64,000 nt of DNA, taken from NCBI GenBank assembly GCA_028752905.1, contig JAQNBH010000013.1, positions 20,767,477-20,831,476 of the forward strand, given 5' to 3'. The position numbers and the translations under genes were made by a program. The DNA is from Cladorhizidae sp. MBARI D1340-BT2 (lineage: Eukaryota; Porifera; Demospongiae; Poecilosclerida; Cladorhizidae). Shown in pieces: positions 1-14,200 of the stretch. The notes below the pieces were generated by a model. That model was not told the origin of the DNA, ran no database searches, and was given only the letters and a program-made list of their open reading frames with translations. Position 1 is the first letter of the stretch, and every line of letters begins with the position of its first letter.

Positions 1-603
1 TAATTGCTATATATCAAGTTTATTCAGTGAAGTATGGAGAATCTATGAAGCTAACCTGTCTAGCATCAAGATAGAGAACACATAGAGAAACCTATCATTC
101 GAGTCATATCAAGTCCATTACAGTGAAGTATGCATAATAAATGGGTTTTTGGTATCAACAGAGAGCACAGAGAGAGACCTGTCTTAATAGCTATATATCA
201 ATGAAGTTTGGAGAATCCATGAAGCTAACATATTTAGCATCAAGAGAGAGCAGAGAGAAACCTATCTTGTGATTCTATCAAGTCCATTACTGTGAAGTAT
301 GCAGAATATACGGATGTTTGGTATCAAGAGAGAGAACAGAGAGAGGCCTACCTTTAGAGCTATATATCAAGTCTATTAATTGAAGTGTAGAGAATCTATG
401 AAGCTAACATGTTTAGCACAAGATAGAGAACACTGAGAGATACCTATCTTGCAAGTCCATTACAGTGAAGTTTGCAGAATATATGGATGTTTGGTATCAA
501 GAGAGAGCACTTAGAGAGTCCTATCTTAATAGCTATACATCAACTCTATTCAGTGAAGTGTGGATAATCTACGAAGCTAACATGTTTACCATCAAGTAAG
601 AGT

Positions 604-1171
604 ACAATTCATAACTGCCCTAATTAACAAGACCAAAGTCCCAGATTTTGTCAACTGATAGAGAAGGCCCTTATCTGCAACATATCAACAGATTATCAAT
701 AAATGTAATGGTTTTTCACTGGCAGGCCACCGCTTTGGCAACTGGAAAACGCCAGGAAATATCGCAAACCTTACCACTTCAAATCACCATAACTTGCTAA
801 TACTTAGAGTACTCAAAAATTTGGCACGTACAAAAGACAGATAATTAGAAGGGCTATCAGGTGATATAAAAATTATCTTTTTTGGATAAAGTTTAGAAAA
901 GTTATGAGCTTTACGGCAAAAAAAAAAGATTTTTGGGGGGAAAATGAGAAACATATAGACCAAATTAGGGCAAATATCAAGATAGAGAACACATAATGAA
1001 ACCTATCATTCGAATCATATCAAGTCCATTACAGTGAAGTGTGCAGAATATATGGATGTTTGTATCAAGAGAGAGCACTTAGAGAGTCCTATGTTAATAG
1101 CTTTACATCAAGTCTATTCAGTGAAGTGTGGATAATCTACGAAGCTAACATGTTTAGCATCAAGTAAGAGT
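604..1171. repeat. Representative short (S) satellite unit, 568 bp
   Basis: This example of the S class has a core at about 604-973 and a linker with one subrepeat at about 974-1171. The linker starts like subrepeat 1 of the L unit and ends like subrepeat 4. Its diagnostic sequences are TTTGTATCAAGAG (one G fewer than in L) and CCTATGTTAATAGCTTTAC. The core that precedes a short linker carries GGATAAAGTTTAGAAAAG. A stop-free plus-strand frame or a minus-strand frame of about 92 codons appears in some cores, but neither is kept between copies. Confidence 0.9.
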
Positions 1172-2266
1172 ACAATTCATAACTGCCCTAATTAACAAGA
1201 CCATGTCCCAGATTTTGTCAACTGATAGAGAAGGCCCTTATCTGCAACATGTCAACAGATTATCAATAAATGTAGTGGTTTTTCACTGGCAGGCCACCGC
1301 TTTGGCAACTGGAAAACGCCAGGAAATATCGCAAACCTTACCACTTCAAATCACCATAACTTGCTAATACTTAGAGTACTCAAACTTTTGGCACGTACAA
1401 AAGACAGATAATTAGAAGGGCTATCCGGCGGTATAAAAATTATCTTTTTTGGGTAAAGTGTAGAACAGTTATGAGCTTTACGGCAAAAAAACAAGATTTT
1501 TGGGGGGAAAATGAGAAACATATAGACCAAATTAGGGCAAATATCAAGATAGAGAACACATAATGAAACCTATCATTCGAATCATATCAAGTCCATTACA
1601 GTGAAGTTTGCAGAATATAATGGATGTTTGATATCAACAGAGAGCACAGGGAGAGACCAATCTTAATAGCTATATATCAAGTTTATTCAGTGAAGTGTGG
1701 AGAATCTATGAAGCTAACCTGTCTAGCATCAAGATAGAGAACACATAGAGAAACCTATCATTCGAGTCATATCAAGTCCATTACAGTGAAGTATGCATAA
1801 TAAATGGGTTTTTGGTATCAACAGAGAGCACAGAGAGAGACCTGTCTTAATAGCTATATATCAATGAAGTTTGGAGAATCCATGAAGCTAACATATTTAG
1901 CATCAAGAGAGAGCAGAGAGAAACCTATCTTGTGATTCTATCAAGTCCATTACTGTGAAGTATGCAGAATATACGGATGTTTGGTATCAAGAGAGAGAAC
2001 AGAGAGAGGCCTACCTTTAGAGCTATATATCAAGTCTATTAATTGAAGTGTAGAGAATCTATGAAGCTAACATGTTTAGCACAAGATAGAGAACACTGAG
2101 AGATACCTATCTTGCAAGTCCATTACAGTGAAGTTTGCAGAATATATGGATGTTTGGTATCAAGAGAGAGCACTTAGAGAGTCCTATCTTAATAGCTATA
2201 CATCAACTCTATTCAGTGAAGTGTGGATAATCTACGAAGCTAACATGTTTACCATCAAGTAAGAGT
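1172..2266. repeat. Representative long (L) satellite unit, 1095 bp
   Basis: This example of the L class has a core at about 1172-1541 and then four linker subrepeats. The shared word CAAGTCCATTA occurs at 1588, 1773, 1942 and 2115, giving subrepeat periods of 185, 169 and 173 bp. The subrepeats are diverged from each other but each is nearly invariant between units, so the L unit has been amplified as a whole. The core that precedes a long linker carries GGGTAAAGTGTAGAACAG, unlike the core before a short linker. It contains an A-run and a G-run (around 1486 and 1502) whose lengths vary between copies. Confidence 0.9.
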
Positions 2267-5200
2267 ACAATTCATAACTGCCCTAATTAACAAGACCAAA
2301 GTCCCAGATTTTGTCAACTGATAGAGAAGGCCCTTATCTGCAACATATCAACAGATTATCAATAAATGTAGTGGTTTTTCACTGGCAGGCCACCGCTTTG
2401 GCAACTGGAAAACGCCAGGAAATATCGCAAACCTTACCACTTCAAATCACCATAACTTGCTAATACTTAGAGTACTCAAAAATTTGGCACGTACAAAAGA
2501 CAGATAATTAGAAGGGCTATCAGGTGATATAAAAATTATCTTTTTTGGATAAAGTTTAGAAAAGTTATGAGCTTTACGACCAAAAAAAAAGATTTTTGGG
2601 GGGAAAATGAGAAACATATAGACCAAATTAGGGCAAATATCAAGATAGAGAACACATAATGAAACCTATCATTCGAATCATATCAAGTCCATTACAGTGA
2701 AGTGTGCAGAATATATGGATGTTTGTATCAAGAGAGAGCACTTAGAGAGTCCTATGTTAATAGCTTTACATCAAGTCTATTCAGTGAAGTGTGGATAATC
2801 TACGAAGCTAACATGTTTAGCATCAAGTAAGAGTACAATTCATAACTGCCCTAATTAACAAGACCATGTCCCAGATTTTGTCAACTGATAGAGAAGGCCC
2901 TTATCTGCAACATGTCAACAGATTATCAATAAATGTAGTGGTTTTTTACTGGCAGGCAACCGCTTTGGCAACTGGAAAACGCCAGGAAATATCGCAAACC
3001 TTACCACTTCAAATCACCATAACTTGCTAATACTTAGAGTACTCAAACTTTTGGCACGTACAAAAGACAGATAATTAGAAGGGCTATCCGGTGATATAAA
3101 AATTATCTTTTTTGGGTAAAGTGTAGAACAGTTATGAGCTTTACGGCAAAAAAACAAGATTTTTGGGGGGAAAATGAGAAACATATAGTCCAAATTAGGG
3201 CAAATATCAAGATAGAGAACACATAATGAAACCTATCATTCGAATCATATCAAGTCCATTACAGTGAAGTTTGCAGAATATTATGGATGTTTGATATCAA
3301 CAGAGAGCACAGGGAGAGACCAATCTTAATAGCTATATATCAAGTTTATTCAGTGAAGTGTGGAGAATCTATGAAGCTAACCTGTCTAGCATCAAGATAG
3401 AGAACACATAGAGAAACCTATCATTCGAGTCATATCAAGTCCATTACAGTGAAGTATGCATAATAAATGGGTTTTTGGTATCAACAGAGAGCACAGAGAG
3501 AGACCTGTCTTAATAGCTATATATCAATGAAGTTTGGAGAATCCATGAAGCTAACATATTTAGCATCAAGCAGAGAGAAACCTATCTTGTGATTCTATCA
3601 AGTCCATTACTGTGAAGTATGCAGAATATACGGATGTTTGGTATCAAGAGAGAGAACAGAGAGAGGCCTACCTTTAGAGCTATATATCAAGTCTATTAAT
3701 TGAAGTGTAGAGAATCTATGATGCTAACATGTTTAGCACAAGATAGAGAACACTGAGAGATACCTATCTTGCAAGTCCATTACAGTGAAGTGTGCAGAAT
3801 ATATGGATGTTTGGTATCAAGAGAGAGCACTTAGAGAGTCCTATCTTAATAGCTATACATCAAGTCTATTCAGTGAAGTGTGGATAATCTACGAAGCTAA
3901 CATGTTTACCATCAAGTAAGAGTACAATTCATAACTGCCCTAATTAACAAGACCAAAGTCCCAGATTTTGTCAACTGATAGAGAAGGCCCTTATCTGCAA
4001 CATATCAACAGATTATCAATAAATGTAGTGGTTTTTCACTGGCAGGCCACCGCTTTGGCAACTGGAAAACGCCAGGAAATATCGCAAACCTTACCACTTC
4101 AAATCGCCATAACTTGCTAATACTTAGAGTACTCAAACTTTTGGCACGTACAAAAGACAGATAATTAGAAGGGCTATCCGGTGATATAAAAATTATCTTT
4201 TTTGGGTAAAGTGTAGAACAGTTATGAGCTTTACGGCAAAAAAACAAGATTTTTGGGGGGAAAATGAGAAACATATAGTCCAAATTAGGGCAAATATCAA
4301 GATAGAGAACACATAATGAAACCTATCATTCGAATCATATCAAGTCCATTACAGTGAAGTTTGCAGAATATTATGGATGTTTGATATCAACAGAGAGCAC
4401 AGGGAGAGACCAATCTTAATAGCTATATATCAAGTTTATTCAGTGAAGTGTGGAGAATCTATGAAGCTAACCTGTCTAGCATCAAGATAGAGAACACATA
4501 GAGAAACCTATCATTCGAGTCATATCAAGTCCATTACAGTGAAGTATGCATAATAAATGGGTTTTTGGTATCAACAGAGAGCACAGAGAGAGACCTGTCT
4601 TAATAGCTATATATCAATGAAGTTTGGAGAATCCATGAAGCTAACATATTTAGCATCAAGCAGAGAGAAACCTATCTTGTGATTCTATCAAGTCCATTAC
4701 TGTGAAGTATGCAGAATATACGGATGTTTGGTATCAAGAGAGAGAACAGAGAGAGGCCTACCTTTAGAGCTATATATCAAGTCTATTAATTGAAGTGTAG
4801 AGAATCTATGATGCTAACATGTTTAGCACAAGATAGAGAACACTGAGAGATACCTATCTTGCAAGTCCATTACAGTGAAGTGTGCAGAATATATGGATGT
4901 TTGGTATCAAGAGAGAGCACTTAGAGAGTCCTATCTTAATAGCTATACATCAAGTCTATTCAGTGAAGTGTGGATAATCTACGAAGCTAACATGTTTACC
5001 ATCAAGTAAGAGTACAATTCATAACTGCCCTAATTAACAAGACCAAAGTCCCAGATTTTGTCAACTGATAGAGAAGGCCCTTATCTGCAACATATCAACA
5101 GATTATCAATAAATGTAGTGGTTTTTCACTGGCAGGCCACCGCTTTGGCAACTGGAAAACGCCAGGAAATATCGCAAACCTTACCACTTCAAATCGCCAT

Positions 5201-8200
5201 AACTTGCTAATACTTAGAGTACTCAAAAATGTGGCACGTACAAAAGACAGATAATTAGAAGGGCTATCCGGTGATATAAAAATTATCTTTTTTGGGTAAA
5301 GTGTAGAACAGTTATGAGCTTTACGGCAAAAAAACAAGATTTTTGGGGGGAAAATGAGAAACATATAGACCAAATTAGGGCAAATATCAAGATAGAGAAC
5401 ACATAATGAAACCTATCATTCGAATCATATCAAGTCCATTACAGTGAAGTTTGCAGAATATTATGGATGTTTGATATCAACAGAGAGCACAGGGAGAGAC
5501 CAATCTTAATAGCTATATATCAAGTTTATTCAGTGAAGTGTGGAGAATCTATGAAGCTAACCTGTCTAGCATCAAGATAGAGAACACATAGAGAAACCTA
5601 TCATTCGAGTCATATCAAGTCCATTACAGTGAAGTATGCATAATAAATGTTTTTTTGGTATCAACAGAGAGCACAGAGAGAGACCTGTCTTAATAGCTAT
5701 ATATCAATGAAGTTTGGAGAATCCATGAAGCTAACATATTTAGCATCAAGAGAGAGCAGAGAGAAACCTATCTTGTGATTCTATCAAGTCCATTACTGTG
5801 AAGTATGCAGAATATACGGATGTTTGGTATCAAGAGAGAGAACAGAGAGAGGCCTACCTTTAGAGCTATATATCAAGTCTATTAATTGAAGTGTAGAGAA
5901 TCTATGAAGCTAACATGTTTAGCACAAGATAGAGAACACTGAGAGATACCTATCTTGCAAGTCCATTACAGTGAAGGGTGCAGAATATATGGATGTTTGG
6001 TATCAAGAGAGAGCACTTAGAGAGTCCTATCTTAATAGCTATACATCAAGTCTATTCAGTGAAGTGTGGATAATCTACGAAGCTAACATGTTTACCATCA
6101 AGTAAGATTACAATTCATAACTGCCCTAATTAACAAGACCAAAGTCCCAGATTTTGTCAACTGATAGAGAAGGCCCTTATCTGCAACATATCAACAGATT
6201 ATCAATAAATGTAGTGGTTTTTCACTGGCAGGCCACCGCTTTGGCAACTGGAAAACGCCAGGAAATATCGCAAACCTTACCACTTCAAATCGCCATAACT
6301 TGCTACTACTTAGAGTACTCAAAAATGTGGCACGTACAAAAGACAGATAATTAGAAGGGCTATCCGATGATATAAAAATTATCTTTTTTGGATAAAGTTT
6401 AGAAAAGTTATGAGCTTTACGGCAAAAAAACAAGATTTTTGGGGGGAAAATGAGAAACATATAGACCAAATTAGGGCAAATATCAAGATAGAGAACACAT
6501 AATGAAACCTATCATTCGAATCATATCAAGTCCATTACAGTGAAGTGTGCAGAATATATGGATGTTTGTATCAAGAGAGAGCACTTAGAGAGTCCTATGT
6601 TAATAGCTTTACATCAAGTCTATTCAGTGAAGTGTGGATAATCTACGAAGCTAACATGTTTACCATCAAGTAAGATTACAATTCATAACTGCCCTAATTA
6701 ACAAGACCAAAGTCCCAGATTTTGTCAACTGATAGAGAAGGCCCTTATCTGCAACATATCAACAGATTATCAATAAATGTAGTGGTTTTTCACTGGCAGG
6801 CCACCGCTTTGGCAACTGGAAAACGCCAGGAAATATCGCAAACCTTACCACTTCAAATCACCATAACTTGCTAATACTTAGAGTACTCAAACTTTTGGCA
6901 CGTACAAAAGACAGATAATTAGAAGGGCTATCCGGTGGTATAAAAATTATCTTTTTTGGGTAAAGTGTAGAACAGTTATGAGCTTTACGGCAAAAAAACA
7001 AGATTTTTGGGGGGGAAATGAGAAACATATAGACCAAATTAGGGCAAATATCAAGATAGAGAACACATAATGAAACCTATCATTCGAATCATATCAAGTC
7101 CATTACAGTGAAGTTTGCAGAATATAATGGATGTTTGATATCAACAGAGAGCACAGGGAGAGACCAATCTTAATAGCTATATATCAAGTTTATTCAGTGA
7201 AGTGTGGAGAATCTATGAAGCTAACCTGTCTAGCATCAAGATAGAGAACACATAGAGAAACCTATCATTCGAGTCATATCAAGTCCATTACAGTGAAGTA
7301 TGCATAATAAATGGGTTTTTGGTATCAACAGAGAGCACAGAGAGAGACCTGTCTTAATAGCTATATATCAATGAAGTTTGGAGAATCCATGAAGCTAACA
7401 TATTTAGCATCAAGAGAGAGCAGAGAGAAACCTATCTTGTGATTCTATCAAGTCCATTACTGTGAAGTATGCAGAATATACGGATGTTTGGTATCAAGAG
7501 AGAGAACAGAGAGAGGCCTACCTTTAGAGCTATATATCAAGTCTATTAATTGAAGTGTAGAGAATCTATGAAGCTAACATGTTTAGCACAAGATAGAGAA
7601 CACTGAGAGATACCTATCTTGCAAGTCCATTACAGTGAAGGGTGCAGAATATATGGATGTTTGGTATCAAGAGAGAGCACTTAGAGAGTCCTATCTTAAT
7701 AGCTATACATCAAGTCTATTCAGTGAAGTGTGGATAATCTACGAAGCTAACATGTTTACCATCAAGTAAGAGTACAATTCATAACTGCCCTAATTAACAA
7801 GACCAAAGTCCCAGATTTTGTCAACTGATAGAGAAGGCCCTTATCTGCAACATATCAACAGATTATCAATAAATGTAGTGGTTTTTCACTGGCAGGCCAC
7901 CGCTTTGGCAACTGGAAAACGCCAGGAAATATCGCAAACCTTACCACTTCAAATCGTCATAACTTGCTAATACTTAGAGTACTCAAACTTTTGGCACGTA
8001 CAAAAGACAGATAATTAGAAGGGCTATCCGATGATATAAAAATTATCTTTTTTGGATAAAGTTTAGAAAAGTTATGAGCTTTACGGCAAAAAAACAAGAT
8101 TTTTGGGGGGAAAATGAGAAACATATAGACCAAATTAGGGCAAATATCAAGATAGAGAACACATAATGAAACCTATCATTCGAATCATATCAAGTCCATT

Positions 8201-11200
8201 ACAGTGAAGTGTGCAGAATATATGGATGTTTGTATCAAGAGAGAGCACTTAGAGAGTCCTATGTTAATAGCTTTACATCAAGTCTATTCAGTGAAGTGTG
8301 GATAATCTACGAAGCTAACATGTTTAGCATCAAGTAAGATTACAATTCATAACTGCCCTAATTAACAAGACCAAAGTCCCAGATTTTGTCAACTGATAGA
8401 GAAGGCCCTTATCTGCAACATATCAACAGATTATCAATAAATGTAGTGGTTTTTCACTGGCAGGCCACCGCTTTGGCAACTGGAAAACGCCAGGAAATAT
8501 CGCAAACCTTACCACTTCAAATCACCATAACTTGCTAATACTTAGAGTACTCAAACTTTTGGCACGTACAAAAGACAGATAATTAGAAGGGCTATCCGGT
8601 GGTATAAAAATTATCTTTTTTGGGTAAAGTGTAGAACAGTTATGAGCTTTACGGCAAAAAAACAAGATTTTTGGGGGGGAAATGAGAAACATATAGACCA
8701 AATTAGGGCAAATATCAAGATAGAGAACACATAATGAAACCTATCATTCGAATCATATCAAGTCCATTACAGTGAAGTTTGCAGAATATAATGGATGTTT
8801 GATATCAACAGAGAGCACAGGGAGAGACCAATCTTAATAGCTATATATCAAGTTTATTCAGTGAAGTGTGGAGAATCTATGAAGCTAACCTGTCTAGCAT
8901 CAAGATAGAGAACACATAGAGAAACCTATCATTCGAGTCATATCAAGTCCATTACAGTGAAGTATGCATAATAAATGGGTTTTTGGTATCAACAGAGAGC
9001 ACAGAGAGAGACCTGTCTTAATAGCTATATATCAATGAAGTTTGGAGAATCCATGAAGCTAACATATTTAGCATCAAGAGAGAGCAGAGAGAAACCTATC
9101 TTGTGATTCTATCAAGTCCATTACTGTGAAGTATGCAGAATATACGGATGTTTGGTATCAAGAGAGAGAACAGAGAGAGGCCTACCTTTAGAGCTATATA
9201 TCAAGTCTATTAATTGAAGTGTAGAGAATCTATGAAGCTAACATGTTTAGCACAAGATAGAGAACACTGAGAGATACCTATCTTGCAAGTCCATTACAGT
9301 GAAGGGTGCAGAATATATGGATGTTTGGTATCAAGAGAGAGCACTTAGAGAGTCCTATCTTAATAGCTATACATCAAGTCTATTCAGTGAAGTGTGGATA
9401 ATCTACGAAGCTAACATGTTTACCATCAAGTAAGAGTACAATTCATAACTGCCCTAATTAACAAGACCAAAGTCCCAGATTTTGTCAACTGATAGAGAAG
9501 GCCCTTATCTGCAACATATCAACAGATTATCAATAAATGTAGTGGTTTTTCACTGGCAGGCCACCGCTTTGGCAACTGGAAAACGCCAGGAAATATCGCA
9601 AACCTTACCACTTCAAATCGTCATAACTTGCTAATACTTAGAGTACTCAAACTTTTGGCACGTACAAAAGACAGATAATTAGAAGGGCTATCCGATGATA
9701 TAAAAATTATCTTTTTTGGATAAAGTTTAGAAAAGTTATGAGCTTTACGGCAAAAAAACAAGATTTTTGGGGGGAAAATGAGAAACATATAGACCAAATT
9801 AGGGCAAATATCAAGATAGAGAACACATAATGAAACCTATCATTCGAATCATATCAAGTCCATTACAGTGAAGTGTGCAGAATATATGGATGTTTGTATC
9901 AAGAGAGAGCACTTAGAGAGTCCTATGTTAATAGCTTTACATCAAGTCTATTCAGTGAAGTGTGGATAATCTACGAAGCTAACATGTTTAGCATCAAGTA
10001 AGAGTACAATTCATAACTGCCCTAATTAACAAGACCATGTCCCAGATTTTGTCAACTGATAGAGAAGGCCCTTATCTGCAACATGTCAACAGATTATCAA
10101 TAAATGTAGTGGTTTTTCACTGGCAGGCCACCGCTTTGGCAACTGGAAAACGCCAGGAAATATCGCAAACCTTACCACTTCAAATCACCATAACTTGCTA
10201 ATACTTAGAGTACTCAAACTTTTGGCACGTACAAAAGACAGATAATTAGAAGGGCTATCCGGTGGTATAAAAATTATCTTTTTTGGGTAAAGTGTAGAAC
10301 AGTTATGAGCTTTACGGCAAAAAAACAAGATTTTTGGGGGGGAAATGAGAAACATATAGACCAAATTAGGGCAAATATCAAGATAGAGAACACATAATGA
10401 AACCTATCATTCGAATCATATCAAGTCCATTACAGTGAAGTTTGCAGAATATAATGGATGTTTGATATCAACAGAGAGCACAGGGAGAGACCAATCTTAA
10501 TAGCTATATATCAAGTTTATTCAGTGAAGTGTGGAGAATCTATGAAGCTAACCTGTCTAGCATCAAGATAGAGAACACATAGAGAAACCTATCATTCGAG
10601 TCATATCAAGTCCATTACAGTGAAGTATGCATAATAAATGGGTTTTTGGTATCAACAGAGAGCACAGAGAGAGACCTGTCTTAATAGCTATATATCAATG
10701 AAGTTTGGAGAATCCATGAAGCTAACATATTTAGCATCAAGAGAGAGCAGAGAGAAACCTATCTTGTGATTCTATCAAGTCCATTACTGTGAAGTATGCA
10801 GAATATACGGATGTTTGGTATCAAGAGAGAGAACAGAGAGAGGCCTACCTTTAGAGCTATATATCAAGTCTATTAATTGAAGTGTAGAGAATCTATGAAG
10901 CTAACATGTTTAGCACAAGATAGAGAACACTGAGAGATACCTATCTTGCAAGTCCATTACAGTGAAGGGTGCAGAATATATGGATGTTTGGTATCAAGAG
11001 AGAGCACTTAGAGAGTCCTATCTTAATAGCTATACATCAAGTCTATTCAGTGAAGTGTGGATAATCTACGAAGCTAACATGTTTACCATCAAGTAAGAGT
11101 ACAATTCATAACTGCCCTAATTAACAAGACCAAAGTCCCAGATTTTGTCAACTGATAGAGAAGGCCCTTATCTGCAACATGTCAACAGATTATCAATAAA

Positions 11201-14200
11201 TGTAGTGGTTTTTCACTGGCAGGCCACCGCTTTGGCACCTGGAAAACGCCAGGAAAGATCGCAAACCTTACCACTTCAAATCACCATAACTTGCTAATAC
11301 TTAGAGTACTCAAAATTTTGGCACGTATAAAAGACAGATAATTAGAAGGGCTATCCGGTGATATAAAAATTATCTTTTTTGGGTAAAGTGTAGAACAGTT
11401 ATGAGCTTTACGGCAAAAAAACAAGATTTTTTGGGGGAAAATGAGAAACATATAGACCAAATTAGGGCAAATATCAAGATAGAGAACACATAATGAAACC
11501 TATCATTCGAATCATATCAAGTCCATTACAGTTAAGTTTGCAGAATATTATGGATGTTTGATATCAACAGAGAGCACAGGGAGAGACCAATCTTAATAGC
11601 TATATATCAAGTTTATTCAGTGAAGTGTGGAGAATCTATGAAGCTAACCTGTCTAGCATCAAGATAGAGAACACATAGAGAAACCTATCATTCGAGTCAT
11701 ATCAAGTCCATTACAGTGAAGTATGCATAATAAATGGGTTTTTGGTATCAACAGAGAGCACAGAGAGAGACCTGTCTTAATAGCTATATATCAATGAAGT
11801 TTGGAGAATCCATGAAGCTAACATATTTAGCATCAAGAGAGAGCAGAGAGAAACCTATCTTGTGATTCTATCAAGTCCATTACTGTGAAGTATGCAGAAT
11901 ATACGGATGTTTGGTATCAAGAGAGAGAACAGAGAGAGGCCTACCTTTAGAGCTATATATCAAGTCTATTAATTGAAGTGTAGAGAATCTATGAAGCTAA
12001 CATGTTTAGCACAAGATAGAGAACACTGAGAGATACCTATCTTGCAAGTCCATTACAGTGAAGGGTGCAGAATATATGGATGTTTGGTATCAAGAGAGAG
12101 CACTTAGAGAGTCCTATCTTAATAGCTATACATCAAGTCTATTCAGTGAAGTGTGGATAATCTACGAAGCTAACATGTTTACCATCAAGTAAGAGTACAA
12201 TTCATAACTGCCCTAATTAACAAGACCAAAGTCCCAGATTTTGTCAACTGATAGAGAAGGCCCTTATCTGCAACATGTCAACAGATTATCAATAAATGTA
12301 GTGGTTTTTCACTGGCAGGCCACCGCTTTGGCACCTGGAAAACGCCAGGAAAGATCGCAAACCTTACCACTTCAAATCACCATAACTTGCTAATACTTAG
12401 AGTACTCAAAATTTTGGCACGTATAAAAGACAGATAATTAGAAGGGCTATCCGGTGATATAAAAATTATCTTTTTTGGGTAAAGTGTAGAACAGTTATGA
12501 GCTTTACGGCAAAAAAACAAGATTTTTTGGGGGAAAATGAGAAACATATAGACCAAATTAGGGCAAATATCAAGATAGAGAACACATAATGAAACCTATC
12601 ATTCGAATCATATCAAGTCCATTACAGTTAAGTTTGCAGAATATTATGGATGTTTGATATCAACAGAGAGCACAGGGAGAGACCAATCTTAATAGCTATA
12701 TATCAAGTTTATTCAGTGAAGTGTGGAGAATCTATGAAGCTAACCTGTCTAGCATCAAGATAGAGAACACATAGAGAAACCTATCATTCGAGTCATATCA
12801 AGTCCATTACAGTGAAGTATGCATAATAAATGGGTTTTTGGTATCAACAGAGAGCACAGAGAGAGACCTGTCTTAATAGCTATATATCAATGAAGTTTGG
12901 AGAATCCATGAAGCTAACATATTTAGCATCAAGAGAGAGCAGAGAGAAACCTATCTTGTGATTCTATCAAGTCCATTACTGTGAAGTATGCAGAATATAC
13001 GGATGTTTGGTATCAAGAGAGAGAACAGAGAGAGGCCTACCTTTAGAGCTATATATCAAGTCTATTAATTGAAGTGTAGAGAATCTATGAAGCTAACATG
13101 TTTAGCACAAGATAGAGAACACTGAGAGATACCTATCTTGCAAGTCCATTACAGTGAAGGGTGCAGAATATATGGATGTTTGGTATCAAGAGAGAGCACT
13201 TAGAGAGTCCTATCTTAATAGCTATACATCAAGTCTATTCAGTGAAGTGTGGATAATCTACGAAGCTAACATGTTTACCATCAAGTAAGAGTACAATTCA
13301 TAACTGCCCTAATTAACAAGACCAAAGTCCCAGATTTTGTCAACTGATAGAGAAGGCCCTTATCTGCAACATATCAACAGATTATCAATAAATGTAGTGG
13401 TTTTTCACTGGCAGGCCACCGCTTTGGCAACTGGAAAACGCCAGGAAATATCGCAAACCTTACCACTTCAAATCGTCATAACTTGCTAATACTTAGAGTA
13501 CTCAAAAATGTGGCACGTACAAAAGACAGATAATTAGAAGGGCTATCCGGTGATATAAAAATTATCTTTTTTGGGTAAAGTGTAGAACAGTTATGAGCTT
13601 TACGGCAAAAAAACAAGATTTTTTGGGGGAAAATGAGAAACATATAGACCAAATTAGGGCAAATATCAAGATAGAGAACACATAATGAAACCTATCATTC
13701 GAATCATATCAAGTCCATTACAGTTAAGTTTGCAGAATATTATGGATGTTTGATATCAACAGAGAGCACAGGGAGAGACCAATCTTAATAGCTATATATC
13801 AAGTTTATTCAGTGAAGTGTGGAGAATCTATGAAGCTAACCTGTCTAGCATCAAGATAGAGAACACATAGAGAAACCTATCATTCGAGTCATATCAAGTC
13901 CATTACAGTGAAGTATGCATAATAAAAATTTTTTTTGTATCAACAGAGAGCACAGAGAGAGACCTGTCTTAATAGCTATATATCAATGAAGTTTGGAGAA
14001 TCCATGAAGCTAACATATTTAGCATCAAGAGAGAGCAGAGAGAAACCTATCTTGTGATTCTATCAAGTCCATTACTGTGAAGTATGCAGAATATACGGAT
14101 GTTTGGTATCAAGAGAGAGAACAGAGAGAGGCCTACCTTTAGAGCTATATATCAAGTCTATTAATTGAAGTGTAGAGAATCTATGAAGCTAACATGTTTA

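Noticed and set aside
4005..4283. Recurring 92-codon minus-strand open frame in satellite cores (also at 5095, 6191, 17229, 25536, 26632, 50118, 51208, 52304)
   Set aside because: It is open only in cores with CGCCAT; the common forms CACCAT and CGTCAT put a TGA in the frame. Most copies are therefore broken, there is no splice or promoter support and no recognisable domain. I read it as a chance frame in a repeat.
6154..6354. 66-codon plus-strand frame in some cores (also 17192, 26595, 52267)
   Set aside because: It depends on the rare TGCTACTACTTAG variant and an alternative start; the usual TGCTAATACTTAG has a TAA stop. It is not conserved between copies.
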